DNA of 8,565 nucleotides from JBAQMG01 sp049302575 (GCA_049302575.1 JBAQMG010000065.1:1-8565), one strand, 5' to 3'; counted from the first letter of the stretch, positions 1-6,651 are shown. Translations and numbers: made by a program. Notes: generated by a model not told the origin, from the sequence alone.

Positions 1-81
1 AGACCGTTTAACGACAGCCAGGCGAAGATCATTCGCTATTTAGAGTTACCGGAATCAGTGTTTGTCTGGAATGGTACCTAA
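1..81 (+). CDS. 3' end of an unrecognised gene (partial)
   Basis: Frame 1 is open from the left edge and ends with TAA at 79-81, giving 26 residues that finish in ...LPESVFVWNGT. The other two forward frames stop early in this stretch, and the codon choice looks coding. The tail is too short to assign to a family. It could be the C-terminus of an enzyme or of a transposase, and I cannot separate these. A random open run of 26 codons is quite possible by chance. No clear terminator follows it: the imperfect AT-rich inverted repeat at 91-110 has no T-run. Confidence 0.45.
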   Translation, partial: RPFNDSQAKIIRYLELPESVFVWNGT

Positions 82-204
82 CCAAGGATGTTTAAAATTC
101 CGAATTTAAACATGCCAAATTGACTTCGGAGTTTTCTGGAATATGAGTCTTATACTTATTATTTAGCAGAATATCCCTGCTTATCTAAGCATTTTGAAGT
201 ATTG

Positions 205-213
205 TGGTATAAT
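205..213 (+). promoter_or_regulatory. Candidate extended -10 promoter for the asparaginase gene
   Basis: The sequence TGGTATAAT is a perfect TGn-TATAAT extended -10 element. The matching -35 position (about 185-190, CTAAGC) is poor, which is usual for extended -10 promoters. Transcription would begin near 220 and leave an untranslated leader of about 200 bases. The TATAAT at 316-321 is an alternative -10 with a shorter leader. Confidence 0.35.
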
Positions 214-391
214 TAGAAAAGGCACGAGTTCTTCGTTCACTTATTATCTTTCTCAAAAACTCACGGGATTCTCAAGAATGATTTCTATCATAGAACTTTT
301 AACTGTCAACCACTGTATAATCCTCATATAAAAACAGACTCAGCGCAAACCTTCATTGGATAGTGTTTTTTGATTAGCTTGAGTAAAATAT

Positions 392-411
392 AAGGGAGGA
401 ACATGAGATAA
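392..411 (+). other. Start-stop mini-ORF with its own Shine-Dalgarno, upstream of the asparaginase
   Basis: AAGGGAGG at 392-399 is followed after a short 3-base gap by ATG AGA TAA (403-411), a two-codon ORF (Met-Arg-stop). The true asparaginase Shine-Dalgarno, GGGGAG at 415-420, starts only 4 bases later. The spacing is tighter than the usual 5-9 bases, so translation is uncertain. Whether it has any role is inference. Confidence 0.25.
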
Positions 412-427
412 AAAGGGGAGTTAAAAA

Positions 428-1447
428 ATGGAAATTCTTGTTGAAGTAACACGAAAACCTTTAGTAGAGAGTATTCACAGAGGAAGTATTGCGGTTACTG
501 ATGCCGTAGGGAATCTCATCGCTTGGGCTGGCGACCCAGAAAGCACTACTTATTACAGATCTGCTGCTAAACCAATCCAGGCCTTACCCGTCATTACCTC
601 TGGGGCTGCCGATAAGTTTGGACTAACGGATGCAGAATTAGCTATCATCTGTTCCTCTCATAGTGGAGAAGACGATCATGTAAAAGTTATTACAGGTTTG
701 CTAGACAAACTAGGCTTTTCAATGGACATGTTGCAGTGCGGGACCCATCCCCCCTTTAATAATACTAGCGCACTTGAAATCTGGCGAAAAGGCCTACAGC
801 CTACTGCACTACACTGCAATTGTTCAGGCAAACATCTAGGAATGTTAGCGATTTGTAAGGCTTGGGGATGGTCCACAGACGATTACCTAAAGCTAGATCA
901 TCCTCTCCAACAATTACTTCTAACGAAAATGAAAGAATATCATAACTACGACAAGATAGTTGTTGGCGTAGATGGTTGTGGAGTTCCCGTTTACGGTTTA
1001 CCCCTAAAAGAAATGGCTAAGGGTTTTGCAAGATTAAGTAAACCCGACAATCTACTGCCAGCTGAAATTTCTGACGCTACTAAACGTCTAGTTACAGCGA
1101 TGACTAACTATCCAAAATTAGTTGCTGGAACCAGTAGGCTGGATACTATCTTGATGGAGATCCTTGGCCATACGGTTGTATCTAAGGCCGGCGCAGAGGG
1201 TGTTCAATGCCTTGGCTTACTTGAGCAAGGCATTGGTATTGCGATCAAGATTGAGGATGGGGCAATAAGGGCTACTGCACCCACTTGCATCGAGGTCTTA
1301 CGACAATTAGGGGTTCTAAGCGAAAAAGAATTGCAGCAATTAAATTCCAGACATTATGCTCCAATTAAAAATCAACGCAACGAAATAGTTGGAGAACTTA
1401 GACCTGTCTTTAAACTAAATCACATACAAAAAAGAGAGCCGACCTAA
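428..1447 (+). CDS. Class II (Rhizobium etli-type) L-asparaginase
   Basis: This 339-residue protein matches the Asparaginase_II family (the R. etli AnsA/ReAV type), which hydrolyses L-asparagine to aspartate and ammonia and is unrelated to the bacterial type I/II and Ntn enzymes. It lacks a signal peptide, so it should be cytosolic. Landmarks are RSAAKPIQ at 44-51 (S45 and K48, matching the S48-K51 pair of ReAV), CSSHSGE at 75-81 (S77, matching S80), HCNCSGKH at 129-136 (C132 and K135, matching the metal-binding C135 and K138), VDGCGVP at 181-187 (C184, likely the second metal cysteine) and SKAGAEG at 252-258 (K253, matching K263). The ReAV numbering is from memory. All key residues are present and the length is normal for the family. 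The start is supported by GGGGAG at 415-420, 7 bases before ATG. It appears monocistronic. Released ammonia may connect it loosely to the amt-glnK operon further right, but nothing shows co-regulation. Confidence 0.93.
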   Translation: MEILVEVTRKPLVESIHRGSIAVTDAVGNLIAWAGDPESTTYYRSAAKPIQALPVITSGAADKFGLTDAELAIICSSHSGEDDHVKVITGLLDKLGFSMDMLQCGTHPPFNNTSALEIWRKGLQPTALHCNCSGKHLGMLAICKAWGWSTDDYLKLDHPLQQLLLTKMKEYHNYDKIVVGVDGCGVPVYGLPLKEMAKGFARLSKPDNLLPAEISDATKRLVTAMTNYPKLVAGTSRLDTILMEILGHTVVSKAGAEGVQCLGLLEQGIGIAIKIEDGAIRATAPTCIEVLRQLGVLSEKELQQLNSRHYAPIKNQRNEIVGELRPVFKLNHIQKREPT

Positions 1448-1480
1448 AAACAAATTAGATCGGCTCCCTCTTCTTTTATT
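1432..1480. terminator. Bidirectional terminator between the asparaginase gene and mop
   Basis: GAGCCGACCTA (1436-1446) pairs with TAGATCGGCTC (1456-1466), an 11-base stem with one mismatch and a 9-base loop. On the + strand it is followed by CTTCTTTTATT; on the - strand it is followed by TCTTTTTTTG. Both convergent genes can therefore use it. The asparaginase stop codon (1445-1447) lies inside the left arm, and the mop stop codon lies in the T-rich flank. Confidence 0.85.
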
Positions 1481-1679
1481 TCATCACCATAACCGAACTT
1501 GATTTAACTAGGGCCGTAACTTCATCTCCTTTTTTTAGCCCCATTGAATTTGCTGACCCTGTTGTGATTACCGCTATCATAGTCTGCCCGTTTACATCTA
1601 ACGCTAGCTCGGTTGAAACAGGTCCATTTTTGATGTCAGTAATCTTAGCCTTTAACTGGTTTCTCGCTGATATTTGCAT
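1476..1679 (-). CDS. mop: Molbindin: single TOBE/Mop-domain molybdate-binding protein
   Basis: A 67-residue protein consisting of a single TOBE (Mop) domain, the normal length for free-standing molbindins, which assemble into oligomers binding molybdate or tungstate oxyanions in the cytoplasm for storage or homeostasis. Typical features are the N-terminal SARNQLKAKITDIK, the central LDVNGQTMIAVITTGSA and the C-terminal LGLKKGDEV-like segment (here MGLKKGDEVTALVKSSSVMV). The start is fixed by AAGGAGG (1686-1692, read on the - strand), 6 bases before ATG. It is divergent from the metallophosphoesterase gene and convergent with the asparaginase gene, so it forms its own transcription unit. No modABC or molybdoenzyme gene is adjacent, so its exact role cannot be read from context. 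Confidence 0.9.
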   Translation of the reverse strand: MQISARNQLKAKITDIKNGPVSTELALDVNGQTMIAVITTGSANSMGLKKGDEVTALVKSSSVMVMK

Positions 1680-1707
1680 AGGTAGCCTCCTTTTAATATT
1701 ATATAGT

Positions 1708-1746
1708 TAGGATGATCTTATCCTACAAAAGATATACTATAGTCAA
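1708..1746 (-). promoter_or_regulatory. Candidate mop promoter with overlapping inverted repeat
   Basis: On the - strand TTGACT (1746-1741) is a good -35. The best -10 partner is TAGGAT (1725-1720) with a short 15-base spacer. That -10 is one arm of a perfect inverted repeat TAGGAT-GATCTT-ATCCTA (1708-1725), which could be an operator. A second - strand TATAAT (about 1697-1702) lies only a few bases ahead of the Shine-Dalgarno and lacks a clear -35. Confidence 0.3.
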
Positions 1747-1800
1747 ACCACTTGTACGCAGGGGCTTTGCTTGCTAGCATAATCTAAACTTGGAGGACTT

Positions 1801-3264
1801 ATGAGAAAAAAAATTGTGATCATTATACCCGTCATCCTACTGCTTTTGATCTCGGGAGTTTTTTTTATCTATAGCTATAATAATTTTAAAGTTGATGAGA
1901 AGTTTAGTTCTATTCCTCTCTCCTTTAATCCTTACGATTCAACCTCTACCTATGAATGGAATGGGGCATTAATTAAGGTTCAAGGCGGGTTTATTAAGGG
2001 GAAATTCGGAGACAAGAATACCGAGGAACTACTTTTGAGAAGCCTCTCGCCGACTCCTATGCTTACCATAAAAAGTAAAAGTGATAAAGATAGCAGCTAT
2101 TTAGTTAGATTAGAAAACGTCAACGTAGCTAAAATAGTGATCAATAACGGCACAGCAAGCTTTAGCGTAGTTGACCCTCATACCCTTCGAATTAACCTGA
2201 AGCTCAAGGCTGCTGAGGAAAAAACCTTAGTTTTTACTTCCAAAGAACCAAAGGAGTCCTCCGAATTCGTGATCTTAGGAGATAACAGGAATGGCTATCA
2301 GACATTTTCCAATATTATAGAGCAAATAAATGCTTTTAGTCCTAGCTTCACCATAGATAATGGAGATTTAGTTTTCGGTGGGGAACCCAATAAATACCGA
2401 CTATTCTATGAAACAGTATCGAAACTACAAATTCCGCTTTATACAACACTAGGTAACCATGATATTCGAGGAAATGGACGATCTATTTATACAAATTTAT
2501 TTGGACCGCCTTATTATTCGTTTGATTATCTTAATACCCATTTCATCTTTTTAGATAGCTCGCGCGGTTGGGCGGAAAAAATGACCATACCAGAAGAACA
2601 ATACAAATGGCTGGAAAACGACTTACAAGGTGCACAGGGCAAGAAAATCTTTGTAATATCCCATATTCCTTCTACAGATCCTCGAAGCCAGAAAGCACCC
2701 AACACCCTTCCCGAAATTCCAGGTGTTCAGAAAACAGGTTTCTTTGAGAGACTTATGAACAATTATTCGGCTTACAAAAGCTTGGATCATGCTTTTCCTG
2801 ATAAAGAAGAAGCTAAAAGATTTGAAAATATGATGTCTAATTATAAGGTTGATACAGTTTTCTTATCGCATATCCACAGTTATTTCAGTTTTCTCAAAGA
2901 TGGAGTCAGATATGTTATAAGCGGCGGCGCAGGAGCAGAACTTCTCACCGACAACAGTTATTATCACTATCTACGTGTAAAGGTAGCACCTCAGGAAAAC
3001 CTCTTAGAAATAGTTCAATTACCTTCCCCACCAAATAATCTTCAAGATAGATATCTCGCAGCTACCCAACTGTTTGCATCCTCAACCTATAAAGAATATA
3101 CGACTACAGTTTTAACGATTCTTACCATATTTATTGTTATTTTAGCTTGGATACTCTGGCACACTCGAAAAAGCTGGTGGCAAGGGCTAAAGTTTTTAAC
3201 TCTTTGGTTATTCGATATCGTGAAATTTGCTAAAGCGAGATTTAAGCAATTAAGAACTAAGTGA
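1801..3264 (+). CDS. Membrane-anchored, exported calcineurin-like metallophosphoesterase
   Basis: This 487-residue protein has a basic N-terminus (MRKK), a membrane segment at about 5-26, a long ectodomain, a second membrane segment at about 435-455 and a basic cytoplasmic tail. That topology puts the catalytic domain outside the cell. Residues 30-150 form a beta-rich module I do not recognise. The phosphoesterase domain (about 155-395) carries the metal-ligand series: LGDNR (D161), NGDLV (D189), GNHD (N219, H220), SHIP (H288) and SHIH (H357, H359), then SGGAGAE. The first motif is GDxR in place of DxH, a variant common in exported members. The di-metal site is complete, so it should be an active phosphomonoesterase or phosphodiesterase, but the substrate cannot be told. 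The start has GGAGG at 1792-1796, 4 bases before ATG. The stop codon overlaps a possible GTG start of the following exporter gene, suggesting an operon. Confidence 0.88.
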   Translation: MRKKIVIIIPVILLLLISGVFFIYSYNNFKVDEKFSSIPLSFNPYDSTSTYEWNGALIKVQGGFIKGKFGDKNTEELLLRSLSPTPMLTIKSKSDKDSSYLVRLENVNVAKIVINNGTASFSVVDPHTLRINLKLKAAEEKTLVFTSKEPKESSEFVILGDNRNGYQTFSNIIEQINAFSPSFTIDNGDLVFGGEPNKYRLFYETVSKLQIPLYTTLGNHDIRGNGRSIYTNLFGPPYYSFDYLNTHFIFLDSSRGWAEKMTIPEEQYKWLENDLQGAQGKKIFVISHIPSTDPRSQKAPNTLPEIPGVQKTGFFERLMNNYSAYKSLDHAFPDKEEAKRFENMMSNYKVDTVFLSHIHSYFSFLKDGVRYVISGGAGAELLTDNSYYHYLRVKVAPQENLLEIVQLPSPPNNLQDRYLAATQLFASSTYKEYTTTVLTILTIFIVILAWILWHTRKSWWQGLKFLTLWLFDIVKFAKARFKQLRTK

Positions 3265-3339
3265 ATAAGCCCTTTAAGGCTGAAGAAGATCATGTTATGA
3301 TAGAAAAAGCTAAAAAACTGTTCAAAAATATTCAGATAT

Positions 3340-3344
3340 GGAGA
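3340..3344 (+). promoter_or_regulatory. Shine-Dalgarno that decides the exporter start
   Basis: GGAGA ends 9 bases before the ATG at 3354. The upstream candidate starts (GTG 3261, ATG 3297) have no comparable purine-rich site at the right distance. Confidence 0.5.
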
Positions 3345-3353
3345 AAGAATTTC

Positions 3354-4862
3354 ATGCTTGAAAAAGACAAATCTAGGCGCAGTAACCCTCTTAAAACTAA
3401 TCGTAAAATTGTCTTGATCAGTATTATGTTAGCGATGTTCATGGCAGCTATAGAAAGTACGATCGTAGCCACTGCGATGCCCAGTATCGTAGCAGATCTC
3501 GGCGGATTTTCCCTTTTTAGTTGGGTATTTTCGGCTTTCCTGCTGTCTCAAGCGGTGACAATTCCGATTTATGGCAAGCTCGCCGATCTATACGGACGCA
3601 AACCTGTTTTTGCGTTTGGAATTATAGTTTTTCTTTTTGGTTCATTACTCTGCGGGTTTGCCCAAACTATGAATACCCTGATCCTCTTTCGTCTTATCCA
3701 AGGTTTTGGGGCTGGGGCTATACAGCCCATAGCTACCACGATTGTCGGGGATATCTTTAACCTAGATGAGAGAGCTCAGATTCAAGGTTATCTCTCTAGT
3801 GTCTGGGGAGTCTCTTCCCTCATCGGTCCGGCTCTGGGGGCCTTTTTTGTACAATATGTTCGCTGGTCGTGGATATTTTGGATTAATATCCCACTCGGCC
3901 TCCTAGCCTTAGTCGGAATATGGCTTTTTCTGGGAGAGACCGTCCAAAAACATGACCATCAAATCGATTTCATCGGCTCGTCTCTGCTCTTCATCTCCAT
4001 TAGTGCCTTAATGGTTGTTTTTATCCAGGTGGGAACGATCTGGTCTTGGACATCAGCGCCAGCGCTTCTACTCTTAGGCGTGTTTATTGCTGGAATTACA
4101 CTATTTATAGTACAGGAAAAACGTGCCTCTGAACCCATCATGCCCTTAGGAATTTGGCAAGACTCTTTGATCGCAGTTTCTAATTTGGCGACCTTGACGA
4201 CAGGTGTGATCATTATCGGAATCGCCACTTTCTTACCTACCTATATCCAAGGAGTAATGCAACAGACCCCGATGATTGCCGGTTTCTCTTTGGCCTTTTT
4301 GTCGATGGGTTGGCCAGTAGCATCTGCTTTTGCTGGTAAGTTGATGTTAAAATACGGCTTTCGTCGTATTGCGATCATTGGTGGAATTTGGATAGTTTTA
4401 GGTTCGCTATTTTTTATAACATTAAACCCCGCAAGGGGTTGGCTCTGGGCTGGGGCAGGTTCATTTCTAATTGGCATCGGGATGGGTCTCACCAGAACGG
4501 TTTTTATTGTTGGAATTCAAAACAGTGTCGCTTGGGAGAAGCGTGGTGTGGCAACGGCCACTAATATGTTTATGAATATTTTGGGGAATACCCTAGGGGC
4601 TGCCCTTTTAGGCGGAATCTTGAACAGCAGCTTGACACGTTACTTGAAAGCGGCCAACGGTCAGCTAGCCTTAAATGTGGATATTATTAATGTTTTACTT
4701 GACCCAGTTAAGCGGGCGACACTTCCCCAGGAGGTTTTAAAAATCATGACGACAGGGTTGGCAAGTTCACTTCACTATGTCTATTGGAGTTTGTTTATTC
4801 TAGCGGTACTTAGTTTTATCCTGATCTTATTTTTTCCAAAGAAGGTACGCGAAACAGTTTAG
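3354..4862 (+). CDS. DHA2-family (EmrB/QacA-type) MFS exporter, 14 membrane segments
   Basis: With the ATG at 3354 the protein has 502 residues, a usual length for 14-helix drug:H+ antiporters of the major facilitator superfamily. It sits in the cytoplasmic membrane and would expel drugs or other small amphiphiles using the proton gradient. Motif D1 is in helix 1 (AAIESTIVATAMPSI, acidic residue E34). Motif A follows helix 2 (GKLADLYGRK at 74-83). The antiporter motif C is in helix 5 (GVSSLIGPALG at 152-162). Start choice: the reading frame is open up to GTG at 3261, which overlaps the phosphoesterase stop as GTGA, but only the ATG at 3354 has a clear Shine-Dalgarno, and family members begin a short basic stretch before helix 1. 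The longer form would add 31 basic residues. It is probably co-transcribed with the metallophosphoesterase. The substrate is unknown. Confidence 0.9.
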   Translation: MLEKDKSRRSNPLKTNRKIVLISIMLAMFMAAIESTIVATAMPSIVADLGGFSLFSWVFSAFLLSQAVTIPIYGKLADLYGRKPVFAFGIIVFLFGSLLCGFAQTMNTLILFRLIQGFGAGAIQPIATTIVGDIFNLDERAQIQGYLSSVWGVSSLIGPALGAFFVQYVRWSWIFWINIPLGLLALVGIWLFLGETVQKHDHQIDFIGSSLLFISISALMVVFIQVGTIWSWTSAPALLLLGVFIAGITLFIVQEKRASEPIMPLGIWQDSLIAVSNLATLTTGVIIIGIATFLPTYIQGVMQQTPMIAGFSLAFLSMGWPVASAFAGKLMLKYGFRRIAIIGGIWIVLGSLFFITLNPARGWLWAGAGSFLIGIGMGLTRTVFIVGIQNSVAWEKRGVATATNMFMNILGNTLGAALLGGILNSSLTRYLKAANGQLALNVDIINVLLDPVKRATLPQEVLKIMTTGLASSLHYVYWSLFILAVLSFILILFFPKKVRETV

Positions 4863-4871
4863 GAGGACCTT

Positions 4872-4915
4872 AGCAAAAAGACACTTGATATCTTATTATC
4901 GAGTGTCTTTTTGCT
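4872..4915. terminator. Terminator after the exporter gene
   Basis: AGCAAAAAGACACTTGAT (4872-4889) pairs with ATCGAGTGTCTTTTTGCT (4898-4915), 18 pairs with one wobble and an 8-base loop. The T5 run is inside the right arm, so it can act in the + direction; the matching A5 run would also allow use from the - strand. An isolated AGGAGG-like purine run at 4861-4866, just after the stop, has no start codon behind it. Confidence 0.8.
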
Positions 4916-5018
4916 GTACTATCATATCCTTGCTAGGCTTTTTCCAAATCACAACATCTTAGCGACCTAGCTTTTACGCTATCCTTTGATCCAGTTCTCT
5001 AAGATGTTCAGTGTTTCA

Positions 5019-5047
5019 GTAACAATAACATATTAATTGCGTATTAT
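5019..5047 (+). promoter_or_regulatory. Candidate mntH promoter
   Basis: GTAACA (5019-5024) is a 4/6 match to the -35 consensus, followed after 17 bases by TATTAT (5042-5047), a 5/6 match to the -10. Transcription would begin near 5054, leaving a leader of about 185 bases that includes both strong hairpins. No clear MntR or Fur operator is recognisable around it. Confidence 0.35.
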
Positions 5048-5112
5048 GCCATAGCCATTTTCTTCAGAAAGTTAACCTCAGCTAGTAAACTCGTTTCGTT
5101 AAAGCTGAACAT

Positions 5113-5185
5113 CGGGGCTTCAGGTGGAGAGTTTACTCCACCTGAAGTAGAGAACCCGGGGAACGCCACTTATAGAAGTGGGCGT
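5113..5185 (+). repeat. Paired hairpins in the mntH leader (structured RNA or palindromic repeat)
   Basis: Hairpin A is a perfect 12-bp stem, CTTCAGGTGGAG (5118-5129) with CTCCACCTGAAG (5136-5147), loop AGTTTA. It is enclosed by CGGG (5113-5116) pairing with CCCG (5155-5158). Hairpin B pairs ACGCCACTT (5163-5171) with AAGTGGGCGT (5176-5185) around one bulged base and a 4-base loop; a competing small hairpin GGCG-TCT-CGCC lies at 5181-5191. Neither hairpin is followed by a T-run, so these are not intrinsic terminators. The perfect stems and the GC content above the surroundings point to a structured RNA or an inserted palindromic element. Confidence 0.6.
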
Positions 5186-5240
5186 CTCGCCGTTGGATTG
5201 AATTTAAGTCTAGTTCTAAACCTACTAAGGAGATATAAAA

Positions 5241-6518
5241 ATGAGTGATGGTCTAAATATACCACGAAGTATTATCGTCCCCCTACCATTAGTGCAAGAA
5301 AGCCGCATAAAAAAGATCAAATCCTTAATTAGCTACCTTGGTCCAGCATTCATCGTAAGTGTTGCCTACATAGACCCAGGAAATTTCGCCACTAATATTA
5401 GCGCAGGTTCGAGTTTTAATTATAACTTAGTCTGGGTCGTTCTCTGGAGTAATTTAATGGCTATCTTCCTACAAACACTTTCAGCTAAGCTCGGCATAGT
5501 AACTGGGCTAGATTTGGCAACCCATTGCGGACAGGTTTTTAGTCGCTCAGTGAATGTTTTCCTGTGGACCGTGATGCTCTTTGCCGCTATTGCTACGTAC
5601 ATGGCCGAGTTCTTAGGAGCAACTTTAGGTTTATACCTTTTATTTAATATTCCACTAGTTATAGCTGGCTTCCTGACAATTTGTTTAACCTTCGTTATTA
5701 TTTACCTGCAGCGTTTTGGACAACATGTGGTAGAACGAATCATCATCGGTTTAGTCGCTATTATTGGAATTTCCTACTTTGTAGAGATCTTTTTGGCCAA
5801 ACCTGATTGGAATTTAGTGGCCATCCATACGCTAGTTCCTACTTTAAATGCAGATAGTGTTTTAGTTGCTGTAGGTATGCTCGGTGCTACTGTGATGCCC
5901 CATGTTATCTATCTACACTCTGACTTAGTAAAAACTCGACGAAAAGATAATACTATCGCCGATGCCAAAAAGCATTTCCGCATGGAACGTCTCGATATAG
6001 TTCTTGCCATGAATATAGCCTTTTTAGTCAATGCTGCGATGGTCATTGTTGCAGCCTCCGTTTTTTATTCCCAGGGATTACCCATGAATTCTATCGAAGA
6101 AGCACACCGCACCTTATCTCCCCTATTGGGAAATATGTCCAGTGGATTTTTCGGTTTAGCCCTTTTAGCCTCTGGTCTTTCCTCGTCTACCGTAGGAGCT
6201 ATGGCAGGAGAATGTCTGTTGAAAGGCTTTATTAACCTAGATATACCCGTTAACGTACGTCGCGTAATAACTATGGTACCGGCCATCATACTCCTCTGGC
6301 TAGGTTTTAACCCTATGAAAATCTTAATTATGAGTCAGGTAGTTTTAAGTTTCACCCTCCCGGCAGCCGTAATTCCCCTACTGCTTATCACTAAAAGAAA
6401 AGATATTTTAGGGGATATGGCCAACAATAAACTAACTAACTATGTAGGAATTGTTGTGGTTGGGCTAATCTTATCACTTAACGCCGTATTGCTCTATTTA
6501 ACGTTTACGGGTAGCTAG
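5241..6518 (+). CDS. mntH: NRAMP-family Mn2+/Fe2+ importer MntH
   Basis: This 425-residue integral membrane protein belongs to the NRAMP family, proton-coupled importers of Mn2+ and other divalent metals. About 11 membrane helices are expected and the hydrophobic pattern fits. The two unwound helices that hold the metal carry the canonical motifs. Helix 1 has IDPGNFATN (D45, N48). Helix 6 has GATVMPHVIYLHS (A216, M219, H221). This A-x-x-M pair is the transition-metal signature, so it is not one of the Mg2+ or Al3+ variants that lack the methionine. ATG at 5241 is preceded by AAGGAGA (5227-5233) with 7 bases spacing. The gene stands alone, between a structured leader and a strong terminator. 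Mn control through MntR would be expected in a Firmicute, but no operator is evident. Confidence 0.93.
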   Translation: MSDGLNIPRSIIVPLPLVQESRIKKIKSLISYLGPAFIVSVAYIDPGNFATNISAGSSFNYNLVWVVLWSNLMAIFLQTLSAKLGIVTGLDLATHCGQVFSRSVNVFLWTVMLFAAIATYMAEFLGATLGLYLLFNIPLVIAGFLTICLTFVIIYLQRFGQHVVERIIIGLVAIIGISYFVEIFLAKPDWNLVAIHTLVPTLNADSVLVAVGMLGATVMPHVIYLHSDLVKTRRKDNTIADAKKHFRMERLDIVLAMNIAFLVNAAMVIVAASVFYSQGLPMNSIEEAHRTLSPLLGNMSSGFFGLALLASGLSSSTVGAMAGECLLKGFINLDIPVNVRRVITMVPAIILLWLGFNPMKILIMSQVVLSFTLPAAVIPLLLITKRKDILGDMANNKLTNYVGIVVVGLILSLNAVLLYLTFTGS

Positions 6519-6612
6519 TGAATAAATTCTGTTTGATGATATCTCTTATTTTAACACTAGTAGCTGATGGCCTTTCATAAACTAATTGATTGGTTCGTGT
6601 TTAATCTAACCA

Positions 6613-6651
6613 ACAAAGCACTGCTTACCATTTTGATAAGCAGTGCTTTGT
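6613..6651. terminator. Shared terminator between mntH and glnK
   Basis: ACAAAGCACTGCTTA (6613-6627) and TAAGCAGTGCTTTGT (6637-6651) form a perfect 15-bp stem with a 9-base loop. No long T-run follows on either strand, but its place between convergent genes and its strength make a bidirectional terminator the best reading. A flanking inverted repeat TTGGTT/AACCAA (6590-6595, 6608-6613) overlaps its left foot. The rest of 6519-6703 shows nothing else. Confidence 0.75.

Larger units (their letters stand above)
82..427. other. 346-base gap before the asparaginase gene
   Basis: No coding region is visible here on either strand. The gap holds an AT-rich imperfect inverted repeat at 91-110 (TTTAAA at both ends), an extended -10 promoter candidate at 205-213, a small inverted repeat ATTCT-CA-AGAAT at 268-279, a second TATAAT at 316-321 lacking a good -35, and a start-stop mini-ORF at 403-411. 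A TTGACT at 120-125 has only a weak -10 partner (TATGAG at 142-147). No T-box signature or other known riboswitch core is seen. Confidence 0.5.
4863..5240 (+). other. 378-base gap with structured mntH leader
   Basis: No coding region is visible. After the exporter terminator the gap holds a set of inverted repeats. GCTAGG (4932-4937) can pair with CCTAGC (4966-4971). AACATCTTAG (4953-4962) matches CTAAGATGTT (4999-5008). GATGTTCAG (5003-5011) alternatively pairs with CTGAACATC (5105-5113). TCAGCT (5078-5083) can pair with AGCTGA (5103-5108). Two strong hairpins follow at 5113-5185. A candidate promoter lies at 5019-5047. I saw no yybP-ykoY (Mn riboswitch) core sequence. Confidence 0.5.

Noticed and set aside
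82..427. T-box leader ahead of the asparaginase gene
   Set aside because: There is no AGGGTGGNACCGCG-type antiterminator sequence and no terminator hairpin in the leader.
676..876. Antisense open frame inside the asparaginase gene
   Set aside because: It lies opposite conserved family motifs and has no recognisable protein features.
3959..4492. Antisense open frames inside the exporter gene
   Set aside because: They run opposite a well-recognised membrane protein, lack Shine-Dalgarno sites and have the low-complexity composition expected of a shadow frame.
4861..4880. Orphan AGGAGG after the exporter stop as the start of a small gene
   Set aside because: No start codon follows at usable distance, and the terminator begins at 4872.
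5118..5185. Intrinsic terminator upstream of mntH
   Set aside because: Neither hairpin is followed by a T-run on either strand.
4916..5240. Mn-responsive yybP-ykoY riboswitch ahead of mntH
   Set aside because: The conserved loop sequences of that class (a GGGGAGUAG-like loop and the paired CAUACGA-like loop) are not found; only unrelated hairpins are seen.
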